This document shows positions 8,827-15,879 of a DNA stretch of 38,566 nt, in pieces (the stretch's first letter is position 1; the number at the start of each line of letters is the position of its first letter). The translations under genes were made by a program, and so were the position numbers. Location of the stretch: positions 1 to 38,566 of the forward strand of contig JAFXGP010000081.1 in assembly GCA_017521195.1 (NCBI GenBank), given 5' to 3'. The notes under the pieces are model-generated. The model was given only the letters and a program-made list of their open reading frames with translations, made no database searches and was not told where the DNA came from. This DNA comes from Lachnospiraceae bacterium (GTDB lineage: Bacteria > Bacillota > Clostridia > Lachnospirales > Lachnospiraceae).

Positions 8827-9039
8827 ATGAAAATAAACAACAAAGATAATATATATGAAGATATAATTAATCTTCCGCATCACATATCCCAAACCCGACC
8901 ACAGATGGATATTTCAGACAGAGCTGCACAATTTTCTCCCTTTGCGGCATTGACCGGTTATGATGCAGCTATTGAAGAAACAGGACGTATACATGAGGAA
9001 AATTTCGAAAGGAATTCTGAAATAAGGAGCCGTTTGTAA
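8827..9039 (+). CDS. YolD-like protein, short form
   Basis: A 70-residue protein with the N-terminal signature of Lachnospiraceae YolD-like proteins: YEDIINLPHHISQTRPQM, then DRAAQFSPFAALTGYDAAI. Family members placed after Y-family polymerases usually run to 100-140 residues and carry a further beta-rich domain; that part is absent and the protein stops after FERNSEIRSRL. It starts 8 bp after the polymerase stop. The ribosome site GGAGGA (8801-8806) lies about 20 nt upstream inside the polymerase gene, so translation probably depends on coupling. The role of YolD proteins is not settled; they are thought to assist or regulate the polymerase by analogy with UmuD. A terminator overlaps its stop codon. 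Confidence 0.75.
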   Translation: MKINNKDNIYEDIINLPHHISQTRPQMDISDRAAQFSPFAALTGYDAAIEETGRIHEENFERNSEIRSRL

Positions 9040-9054
9040 AGCGACTCCTTATTT
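9020..9054. terminator. Bidirectional terminator between the YolD-like gene and the AraC gene
   Basis: AAATAAGGAG (9020-9029) pairs perfectly with CTCCTTATTT (9045-9054). The A-run and T-run flanks allow function in both directions, which fits two convergent genes. The YolD-like stop codon (9037-9039) lies in the loop. Confidence 0.75.
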
Positions 9055-9068
9055 AAAGAGCATTTTTC

Positions 9069-10013
9069 TTACATTTCTCCCTGTTGTTCCCGAAACTGCC
9101 TTGGTGAAATTCCATACTCACTTTTGAATGCTCTGTAAAAAGAAGAATAGTCCGAAAAACCAACTTTACCTGCAATAATTTCCATTGGAATATTTTCGAG
9201 AATTAAATTTTTGGCAGCTACCAAACGTCTCTGAGTGACATATTGATAAAAGCTGATACCCATTTCCTTACGGAAGGTATTACTGATAGTACTGCGACTA
9301 ACAAAGAAACGTTTCCCGGTATCATCCAGTGACAAATTTTGTTCCAGATTAGATTCTATAAAGGTAAGAATCTTTTCCAAAAGTTCCGGTTTTTCTGATT
9401 TTAACTGCATGGATTTCTTGTCTACGGTGGCACGGTAGAGCATCGTGATTAATTCTAAAGTATTGCCATATACAAGAGCATTCCAGCCCGGTTTTTTCTG
9501 CTCTGCTTCTAAGATACCTGCATGGAATTTATCTTTCAGAACCGCCCATTTTGTTCCGGCAGTACGAAATAGTCTTGGCTTTGAAAAATCATAATCAGGA
9601 AACAAAGGTATAACGGCCTTCATAAACAGAGGACTGAGCCAAAGTACATAACGTCGATAGGTAGTATTGTGTAAATCAGTAAAAATAGGCTGATGCCCAA
9701 CACCCGGAGGAACGATAATAATATCTCCCGGCTGAATCTGATAACGTTCTGTTTTTATCAGATATTGAATATTTCCGTTGCAAATATATAATATTTCATA
9801 AAAAACATGACTGTGAAGATTAATACCTTCCGGTGAAATACCGGGATCTTCATGGGTATCCACGTAAGTATCATCCATTTCCATTTCCTGATAAACATTA
9901 TCAAGTTGAATTCCTGTCCTTTCGGCAATTAACCGGATTTGTTCTACTAATTCCAAGTTGTTAGGAAGAGTTTTCAGTTGTTGGTTTAGATAATTTACTT
10001 GAGATAATTTCAT
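9069..10013 (-). CDS. AraC family transcriptional regulator with cupin sensor domain
   Basis: A 314-residue regulator. Residues about 70-140 form a cupin-type sensor (LHSHVFYEILYICNGNIQYL, then YQIQPGDIIIVPPGVGH). The last 100 residues are a double helix-turn-helix AraC domain: FFVSRSTISNTFRKEMGISF and MEIIAGKVGFSDYSSFYRAF, ending in YGISPRQFREQ. Proteins of this type bind a sugar or related small molecule and activate a neighbouring operon. It is divergent from the transporter gene with a 201-bp shared upstream region that carries an inverted repeat, so it very likely controls the transporter-hydrolase-esterase operon and possibly itself. The start is supported by AAGGAA 7-12 nt upstream. 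Confidence 0.9.
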   Translation of the reverse strand: MKLSQVNYLNQQLKTLPNNLELVEQIRLIAERTGIQLDNVYQEMEMDDTYVDTHEDPGISPEGINLHSHVFYEILYICNGNIQYLIKTERYQIQPGDIIIVPPGVGHQPIFTDLHNTTYRRYVLWLSPLFMKAVIPLFPDYDFSKPRLFRTAGTKWAVLKDKFHAGILEAEQKKPGWNALVYGNTLELITMLYRATVDKKSMQLKSEKPELLEKILTFIESNLEQNLSLDDTGKRFFVSRSTISNTFRKEMGISFYQYVTQRRLVAAKNLILENIPMEIIAGKVGFSDYSSFYRAFKSEYGISPRQFREQQGEM

Positions 10014-10107
10014 ATGCCATTCCTTCGTATAACATTGATAACAATTCAGAGCAAGCTAAAAATGTTTATAATTTATTCTTCTAAACAAAAAATAACATTA
10101 TTTTAAC

Positions 10108-10173
10108 CGATTTGCAATGTTTCATAATATTTTAACAATCAAATTTGCAAATCGTTTCTGTTATACTCATAAT
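10108..10173 (+). promoter_or_regulatory. Candidate AraC operator and promoter of the transporter operon
   Basis: CGATTTGCAA (10108-10117) and TTGCAAATCG (10145-10154) are perfect inverted copies, 37 bp apart from start to start. The downstream copy includes a -35-like TTGCAA (10145-10150), followed after 17 bp by CATAAT (10168-10173). A site overlapping the -35 of a weak promoter is how AraC-type activators usually act. That the AraC protein binds here is an inference. Confidence 0.55.
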
Positions 10174-10214
10174 CACAATAAAATAATAAACGCAAAAGAG
10201 AAGGAGATTTTGTT

Positions 10215-11603
10215 ATGGCAAAAATTGATACTTCTGTCCGCAAATTTAGCGGCAAAGATGAATGGGGCTATATTTTCGGTGATATGGCCGGTAGCTACGT
10301 TAACTTATTTGTTGACGCTTACTTTTTAACATTCTGTACATATGTACTTGGAATCAAAGCTACATGGATGGCAGGTTTATTCTTATTTGCACGTCTCTGG
10401 GATGCAATTAATGACCCGATTATCGGTTCTTTCCCTGACCGTTGGCATTTAGGAAAGAGTAAAGATAAATTTACTCCATGGATTAAATTATTTATGGTTC
10501 CTTTAGGATTATCCGGCGTTCTTTGTTTTGCCAATGTTCCTTTTGAAGGAATTGTACTTCATGCTTGGGTAGCATTTTCTTATATTTTCTTTGGCATGTG
10601 CTATACAGGAACAAGTATGCCATTTGGGGCAATGGCTAACGTTGTAACAGTTGACCCATTGGAACGTTCCAAATTGTCCCGTGCACGTAGTGTGGGTGGT
10701 GGTATTGTAGGTGGTGTTGCACTTAGTATGGTTCCATTAGTTTGCTTTGATGCAGACAATAATATTATTCCTGAAAGATTTACATTACTTGCAGTGATTT
10801 TTGGTATTCTTTGTGTTATTAGTTACATTTTATTAATTACATTAACAAAAGAACGTGTACGTGAAGATTTTACTCAGAAAGAAAAATTTGATTACGGTAA
10901 AGTTTTAAAAGCAGCTTTCTCTAACCGTCCTTTAATTGGTGTAATGGTTGCAACAATCGGTTCCATGTTAACAATCACAGGTTCCAGCCAGACATACAGC
11001 TACATTTACAAAGAAGTTTACCACAATACAGATATGATTACGATTTCTACAGTAGCAGCAATGCCATTTATGATCGTAGTATTCCCATTAATTCCTAAAA
11101 TGGTTAAAAAGTTCGGTAAACGTAACGTAATCCTTTACACAAGTGCTTTCAGTTTGATTATCAGTGTACTCAAATTAGTATTCTATATTGAAGACGTTGT
11201 AGTTTACACAGTATTAAATATCCTTACATTATTAGGACAGACAGCATTTACCATGTTAATCTGGGCATTAGTTTCTGACTGTCTTGATTACAGTGAATGG
11301 AAAACAGGTATGAGAAGTGACGGTAGTATGTACAGCTTATATACCTTCAGCCGTAAAATCGGTTCTACAGTAGCTTCTACAGGTATTGCAGCTTCTCTTG
11401 GTCTTGTAGGATATGTTTCCGGCCAGAACGTTACACAGACTGCAGAAGCAGTAAAAGGTATCTATTATGTATGTAATGCGATTCCAACCTTATGTTACTT
11501 ATTATGTATCATCGGTATCGGATTTATCTTCAATCTTGATAAAAAGAAAACAGACCAGATGTATGCTGAAATGGCAGAACGTCGTGCAAAAGAAATGCAC
11601 TAA
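10215..11603 (+). CDS. MFS transporter, glycoside-pentoside-hexuronide:cation symporter type
   Basis: A 462-residue membrane protein with about 12 hydrophobic segments and no signal peptide. FLFARLWDAINDPIIGSFPD near residues 54-74 is the characteristic loop of GPH (MelB-like) symporters, and the start DEWGYIFGDMAGSYVNLFVD is also typical. These proteins carry sugars or glycosides into the cell with Na+ or H+. The exact substrate is not visible. AAGGAG lies before the ATG. It is the first gene of the AraC-controlled operon, and the two enzymes that follow suggest that it imports an esterified or lactone-bearing compound. Confidence 0.9.
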   Translation: MAKIDTSVRKFSGKDEWGYIFGDMAGSYVNLFVDAYFLTFCTYVLGIKATWMAGLFLFARLWDAINDPIIGSFPDRWHLGKSKDKFTPWIKLFMVPLGLSGVLCFANVPFEGIVLHAWVAFSYIFFGMCYTGTSMPFGAMANVVTVDPLERSKLSRARSVGGGIVGGVALSMVPLVCFDADNNIIPERFTLLAVIFGILCVISYILLITLTKERVREDFTQKEKFDYGKVLKAAFSNRPLIGVMVATIGSMLTITGSSQTYSYIYKEVYHNTDMITISTVAAMPFMIVVFPLIPKMVKKFGKRNVILYTSAFSLIISVLKLVFYIEDVVVYTVLNILTLLGQTAFTMLIWALVSDCLDYSEWKTGMRSDGSMYSLYTFSRKIGSTVASTGIAASLGLVGYVSGQNVTQTAEAVKGIYYVCNAIPTLCYLLCIIGIGFIFNLDKKKTDQMYAEMAERRAKEMH

Positions 11604-11627
11604 TTAAAACATATTTGATTTTTAAGC

Positions 11628-11655
11628 AGCTCTGTACAATTTTTGTACAGGGCTG
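11628..11655 (+). other. Intercistronic hairpin
   Basis: CAGCTCTGTACAA (11628-11640) pairs with TTGTACAGGGCTG (11643-11655) with one G-U pair. No T run follows, so full termination is unlikely. It more probably protects the 3' end of the transporter mRNA or reduces expression of the enzymes downstream. Confidence 0.6.
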
Positions 11656-11696
11656 TCTGAGTCCAATGTACTAGGAGCGAAAGGATAAATTTTAGT

Positions 11697-12557
11697 ATGA
11701 AAAAAATAGATATGCATCTTCATCTGACCTTACGTCAGATTCCTAAAATTGGGAAAATGAATCTTACCAGTGGAAAAAATATGCTTCCGCATTTGGAAGA
11801 ACTGGGGATAGGGAAGGGCGTTCTTATGTCCAGCGGAGAAAAGAAAGTTCCTTTCGGCAATAACAAAGGAAATAAAGCTATCTGTGAAAAATTCCCTGAA
11901 AATTATGCATGGATGTGTAGCTTTGATGCAGTAAATCCTGAAACAGTATATGAGAGAATGTCATTATACAAATCTCAAGGAGCTATCGGAATAGGAGAGT
12001 TAACTATTAATAAACCTCTTACAGATCCAATGTTACAGGCGATTTTTGCAGCTGCAGAAAAACTGGATATGCCGGTAACTATTCACATGAGTCCCGAAGT
12101 AGGTTATAGTTATGGTGTAGTAGATGAACCGGGGCTTCCTATGTTAGAGAGTGTATTACAGAAATATCCTAAATTAAAAGTATTAGGACACAGCCAGACT
12201 TTCTGGATTGAAATGAGCGGTGATGCACCGACAGAAAAGGAAAAACGTAACAGTTGGGGAGAAGGTCCTATCGTCCCCGGTGGACGAGTACCGGAATTGT
12301 TTGCAAAATATCCAAACCTGTATGGGGATTTAAGTGCCAATAGCGGCGGAAATGCTATTATGCGTGATCCCAAGTTTGGTTTGAAGTTTTTAGAAGATTA
12401 TGCAGACAGATTATTCTTTGCAACTGATATGGTAAACAAAGATATGGTATTTCCTCTGGGAGCATGGTTGGATAAACAGGTTGAATCCGGTGCTTTAAGT
12501 CGGGAAACTTATGAAAAAATCTGTTGGAAAAATGCACAGAGAGTATTTGGATTATAA
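11697..12557 (+). CDS. Amidohydrolase family protein (amidohydrolase 2 / TIM-barrel metal-dependent hydrolase)
   Basis: A 286-residue cytosolic TIM-barrel hydrolase. The metal site is seen as DMHLHL at residues 4-9, a His in MPVTIHMSPE, a His in VLGHSQTFW and the catalytic Asp in LFFATDMVNK. This is the amidohydrolase-2 pattern, which includes lactonases, decarboxylases and amidohydrolases acting on small organic acids. The substrate cannot be assigned. It is the second gene of the operon, between a GPH symporter and a carboxylesterase, so it probably acts on the imported compound or on the product of the esterase. A ribosome site AAAGGA lies about 13 nt upstream of the ATG. Confidence 0.85.
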   Translation: MKKIDMHLHLTLRQIPKIGKMNLTSGKNMLPHLEELGIGKGVLMSSGEKKVPFGNNKGNKAICEKFPENYAWMCSFDAVNPETVYERMSLYKSQGAIGIGELTINKPLTDPMLQAIFAAAEKLDMPVTIHMSPEVGYSYGVVDEPGLPMLESVLQKYPKLKVLGHSQTFWIEMSGDAPTEKEKRNSWGEGPIVPGGRVPELFAKYPNLYGDLSANSGGNAIMRDPKFGLKFLEDYADRLFFATDMVNKDMVFPLGAWLDKQVESGALSRETYEKICWKNAQRVFGL

Positions 12558-12617
12558 GTCGCAAGATTTATTCTGAATAGTTACTATAATTCGAAAAAGA
12601 AAGAGGGAACGAAATTT

Positions 12618-13994
12618 ATGCCAAATACAATTAAAACAAAATGCGGAGAAATCCGTGGAACTACATGCCAGTGGGATGGTGTTGTTGCGTATAAAGGAAT
12701 CCGTTATGCTACAGCAGGAAGATGGGAATATCCTCAAATCGTGACTCACTGGGATGGTGTATATGAAGCTGATAAATATGGTAACTGCAGCTATCAGCCA
12801 AGAGCTTTTTACAACGAAGAAGAAGTGGTAGAAAAGGCATTTTATTATAATGAATTCCGTAAAGGTGAAACTTATACTTATGATGATGATTGTCTATTCT
12901 TAAATATCTGGGTACCTGAAACAGCTACTCCTGAAAGCAAACTTCCTGTTATTTTCTATATCCATGGTGGCGGATATACCGGTGGATGTGGACATGAAAA
13001 ACACTTTGACGGACCGGTTTGGCCAACCAAAGGTGTAATTGCCGTAACCTGTAATTATCGTTTAGGACCTATGGGTTATTTATGTCTTCAGGAATTGGAA
13101 AAAGAAGCAGGACATACCGGCAATTATGGAATGTTCGACCAGATTACTGCATTACAGTGGGTTAAAAATAACATCGAAGCTTTCGGTGGAAACCCTGAAA
13201 ATATTACTCTTATGGGACAGAGTGCCGGAGCTATGAGTACCTTAAATATTTGTATTAGCCCTTTGACTGACGGACTGTTTGCAAAAGCTGTGATGAACAG
13301 TGGTGGTGGTGTTCATAAATTAATGGACAGTAAAGCAACTGTAAATGATAGATTTGAATTCTGGCAGATGGTAATGGATGACCTTGGCATCGAAACCGTA
13401 AAAGAATTACGAGAATTAGAAGTAAGTAAATTATTTGCTTCCTGGCAGAAAATCAAGAAGACAAGTCCTAAATACGGTATGATTGCATCTCCATGTATTG
13501 ACGGAATTGCTTTGACGGAATCAGGACTTGCCATTGCAGGAAAAGGCGGACAAAAAAATATTCCTTACATGATGGGTTCTACCAGTCAGGATATTGTGCC
13601 TCCAATTGTACACGGAATGGCAAAAAACTGGTGTATTATGCAGGATGAACAGAAAAAACAGCCAAGCTATTGCTGGTTCTTCGACCGTAAATTACCGGGA
13701 GATGAACATGGAGCATGGCATTCCAGTGAATTATGGTATTTCTTCGGTACTTTGAAAAATGGTTGGAGACCATTCACAGAACATGATTATAAAATCAGTG
13801 AAGCTATGGTAAATGCTCTTTGCAATTTTGCCAAAACGGGTAATCCAAATGATGAAGGGAAAAACGAATGGAAACCTACAACTTCTAATCAGAAACAACT
13901 TATGTTATGGGGAGAAAATATGCCTCATATGGGTAAACCAAGCCAGTTGAAATTATGGTATACTATGTTTACCAATAAGGCAGTTGGGGAGTAA
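12618..13994 (+). CDS. Carboxylesterase/lipase family protein (type B)
   Basis: A 458-residue alpha/beta-hydrolase of the type-B carboxylesterase family. The oxyanion-hole motif FYIHGGGYTGG and the nucleophile elbow GQSAGAMS (Ser202) are clear, as is NYRLGPMGYL. The likely catalytic His is in HGAWHSSELWYFFG. The acid residue is less certain, perhaps in MGSTSQD. No signal peptide is seen, so it is intracellular and hydrolyses an ester after uptake. Third and last gene of the AraC-controlled operon, 60 bp after the amidohydrolase, with GAGGGAA as ribosome site, and followed by a strong terminator. Confidence 0.88.
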   Translation: MPNTIKTKCGEIRGTTCQWDGVVAYKGIRYATAGRWEYPQIVTHWDGVYEADKYGNCSYQPRAFYNEEEVVEKAFYYNEFRKGETYTYDDDCLFLNIWVPETATPESKLPVIFYIHGGGYTGGCGHEKHFDGPVWPTKGVIAVTCNYRLGPMGYLCLQELEKEAGHTGNYGMFDQITALQWVKNNIEAFGGNPENITLMGQSAGAMSTLNICISPLTDGLFAKAVMNSGGGVHKLMDSKATVNDRFEFWQMVMDDLGIETVKELRELEVSKLFASWQKIKKTSPKYGMIASPCIDGIALTESGLAIAGKGGQKNIPYMMGSTSQDIVPPIVHGMAKNWCIMQDEQKKQPSYCWFFDRKLPGDEHGAWHSSELWYFFGTLKNGWRPFTEHDYKISEAMVNALCNFAKTGNPNDEGKNEWKPTTSNQKQLMLWGENMPHMGKPSQLKLWYTMFTNKAVGE

Positions 13995-14030
13995 GTTGAT
14001 TAATCAATATCCAATTATATTCCTGTGAAG

Positions 14031-14079
14031 AGGGTGTCCTAAAAGTCATGAAAAATGACTTGAAGGATTACCCTTTTTT
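14031..14079 (+). terminator. Terminator of the AraC-controlled operon
   Basis: AGGGTGTCCT (14031-14040) pairs imperfectly with AGGATTACCCT (14063-14073), with an inner perfect stem AAGTCAT/ATGACTT (14043-14049 and 14055-14061), followed by TTTTTT (14074-14079). Confidence 0.8.
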
Positions 14080-14461
14080 GTCTACCAACCTTATTTGTGT
14101 CAAAACCGGAGCTGATTTCATGATTAATTCTATGTACTCCATTTTCTCTACTATAATATTGGAAAATATTTTTTCTTCTTTAATAATTGGAGCAAAAATA
14201 TACAATATTTCATAAAATATCCATTATTAACAAAAGCGGAAAGAAATATAAGCTTGAATTGTGTTAAGAATCAATTAAAGATAAATATTTTTCATGGAAA
14301 AATTATTTAAATCATGATACGATGAATTAACGTGATAAAACATTGAAATGTCAGAAAATTAATCAGTTGTTGAATGGAGAGTAAAATAATTTTTAAATAC
14401 TGAAAATAACAGATAACTTCATAAAATATGCAAAGAGAAAACAGGAAAGATAAAAAAAGAA
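14080..14461. other. Stretch without a recognised gene
   Basis: About 380 bp, very AT-rich. No open frame with a ribosome site was found on either strand, and no clear promoter, repeat or RNA structure. A short open stretch without a start codon exists on the minus strand near 14070-14210, but its ending overlaps the terminator, so it is not called. Confidence 0.5.
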
Positions 14462-14645
14462 ATGGGAACAATACATACAATCAAAAATGAGTCCGGTACT
14501 TTTCATATTAATGAAAATGGTATAATGCTGGAATACGTATGTAATCCCGAAAATATTTTTCGGAATACCGAAGGAAGACCGTAACTGTTGGAAGTGCAAT
14601 GCTTCCGGAGTCTGTCAGACCTGTCATGGTAGCGGAAAACGTTAA
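14462..14645 (+). pseudogene. Frameshifted small gene with a DnaJ-type zinc-knuckle tail
   Basis: From the ATG at 14462 the frame reads MGTIHTIKNESGTFHINENG and on to NPENIF, then ends at a TAA (14582-14584). If one T of the T5 run at 14556-14560 is removed, the frame continues as GIPKEDRNCWKCNASG, then VCQTCHGSGKR, to a TAA at 14643-14645. That tail has two CxxC pairs with Gly-rich spacing (CWKC, CQTCHGSG) as in DnaJ zinc knuckles. The +1 shifted frame has no start codon of its own between its previous stop (14523-14525) and the knuckle. It looks like a recently broken 60-residue gene, or a sequencing error in a homopolymer. The gene 36 bp downstream is an exported protein. Confidence 0.6.
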
Positions 14646-14681
14646 ATAAGAAATTAACTTGTTACTGAGAGGAAAAGAACA

Positions 14682-15800
14682 ATGAAAAAGTTTTTAGGAA
14701 AATTATTTACACTTGCACTTTATGCCTTTGTAATCGGAGCCATAGCAAAAGCCGGGTATGACATTTATAACAGTAAAGCAGAAGCTGATAAGACTATGGA
14801 ATTGGCAGCCAGATTTGAAAATTATGTACCGGAAGAAGTAGCACCTTATGTAGAAAATCCGGATTATGCCGAATATTATTATAAATCAATCGGCGGTGAG
14901 TTTTATTACGGACAGAGGTATGAAATGGAAGGAATACCTTCTTACGTAACAATGTCAGGTGATGGTTTCGAAGAACAGGATATTACAGAACATTTTTTCT
15001 ATGACGAAAAAGTACATACATTCATAATAAAAGAAACATTATTAAGTACTCTTGGAAATGGTTATCATCATTTTAAAGTTTATTATGAGGATGGTACATT
15101 GGATGAATTTGGTTTACATGTGGAAGATGAATTAGTGAATAATGTGCCGGCATTAATACAATATCGTCCGGATGCAAGAACTAACCGTATTTATAATAAT
15201 TTATCTGATGTGCAAGAGATTTCTTTGTATTATTCCAATGTTGGTGATAATCGCATTGTAGATGTATTGAAATATAACGAAGGCTCATCATTAGGATTAC
15301 TTGATCCTGATAATTATATAGTTGCACCATCTGGAAACAAAGTAACCCTTAAGAAAGAATACTTACAAACTTTGAAGCCAAATACCAAAATAGAATATGG
15401 AGTAAGATTGGCAGACGGAACCATTATTTATGAGCCATGGACAAATTTCTGGACAATTGAAGATGAATGGGCAGGATGTGATTTTAAGGATGCCAGAGAT
15501 TATTCCTTATCAGAAGGTGGAGATTATGTTATTAATCTTAAAAGGAATGATACACAGAAAATTCTTATGTTTAAAATTTTAAACAAAGAAGATGAAGATA
15601 CAGAATATTTATTCATAGATATTCCGGATTGGCATGGCCATGAGTATATGGAGAAATGGGGAAATACCATAACCATTCCGGAAGATGTGATGAAAACACT
15701 TCCTGTGGATGAAGAATTGATTTTGTATATGTATTATTATTTTGATTATGATAACAACGTGTGGTGCGATGAGAGAGTAACATTCAAAGTGATTCCATAA
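14682..15800 (+). CDS. Exported/membrane-anchored protein with X2- or Ig-like beta domains
   Basis: A 372-residue protein. Residues 1-25 (KKFLGKLFTLALYAFVIGAI) are a signal peptide or a membrane anchor; no cysteine lipobox is present. The rest is beta-rich and extracellular by inference. Two stretches, about residues 85-150 and 180-265, look alike: a short strand, DITEHFFYDEKVHTFIIKET or DPDNYIVAPSGNKVTLKKEY, followed by LLSTLGNGYHHFKV or LQTLKPNTKIEYGV. This strand-loop-KxYLxxL pattern resembles X2 (Ig-like) modules of cell-surface polysaccharidases. It is likely a partner of the GH5-like lipoprotein 79 bp downstream. GAGAGGAAA precedes the ATG. Its function is unproven. Confidence 0.6.
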   Translation: MKKFLGKLFTLALYAFVIGAIAKAGYDIYNSKAEADKTMELAARFENYVPEEVAPYVENPDYAEYYYKSIGGEFYYGQRYEMEGIPSYVTMSGDGFEEQDITEHFFYDEKVHTFIIKETLLSTLGNGYHHFKVYYEDGTLDEFGLHVEDELVNNVPALIQYRPDARTNRIYNNLSDVQEISLYYSNVGDNRIVDVLKYNEGSSLGLLDPDNYIVAPSGNKVTLKKEYLQTLKPNTKIEYGVRLADGTIIYEPWTNFWTIEDEWAGCDFKDARDYSLSEGGDYVINLKRNDTQKILMFKILNKEDEDTEYLFIDIPDWHGHEYMEKWGNTITIPEDVMKTLPVDEELILYMYYYFDYDNNVWCDERVTFKVIP

Positions 15801-15879
15801 GTAGTTAAATTTTGGGATTTGTGTGAAGGCGTTTAGATAGCATACATATATAATAATTTGATGAAAGCAAGGAATGATT

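Noticed and set aside
13996-14007. A 12-bp palindrome TTGATTAATCAA after the esterase gene
   Set aside because: It is in the 3' region before a terminator, is AT-rich and has no partner site or promoter nearby.
14070-14215. An open stretch of about 45 codons on the minus strand
   Set aside because: It has no ATG or ribosome site at its beginning, ends inside a terminator and resembles no known family.
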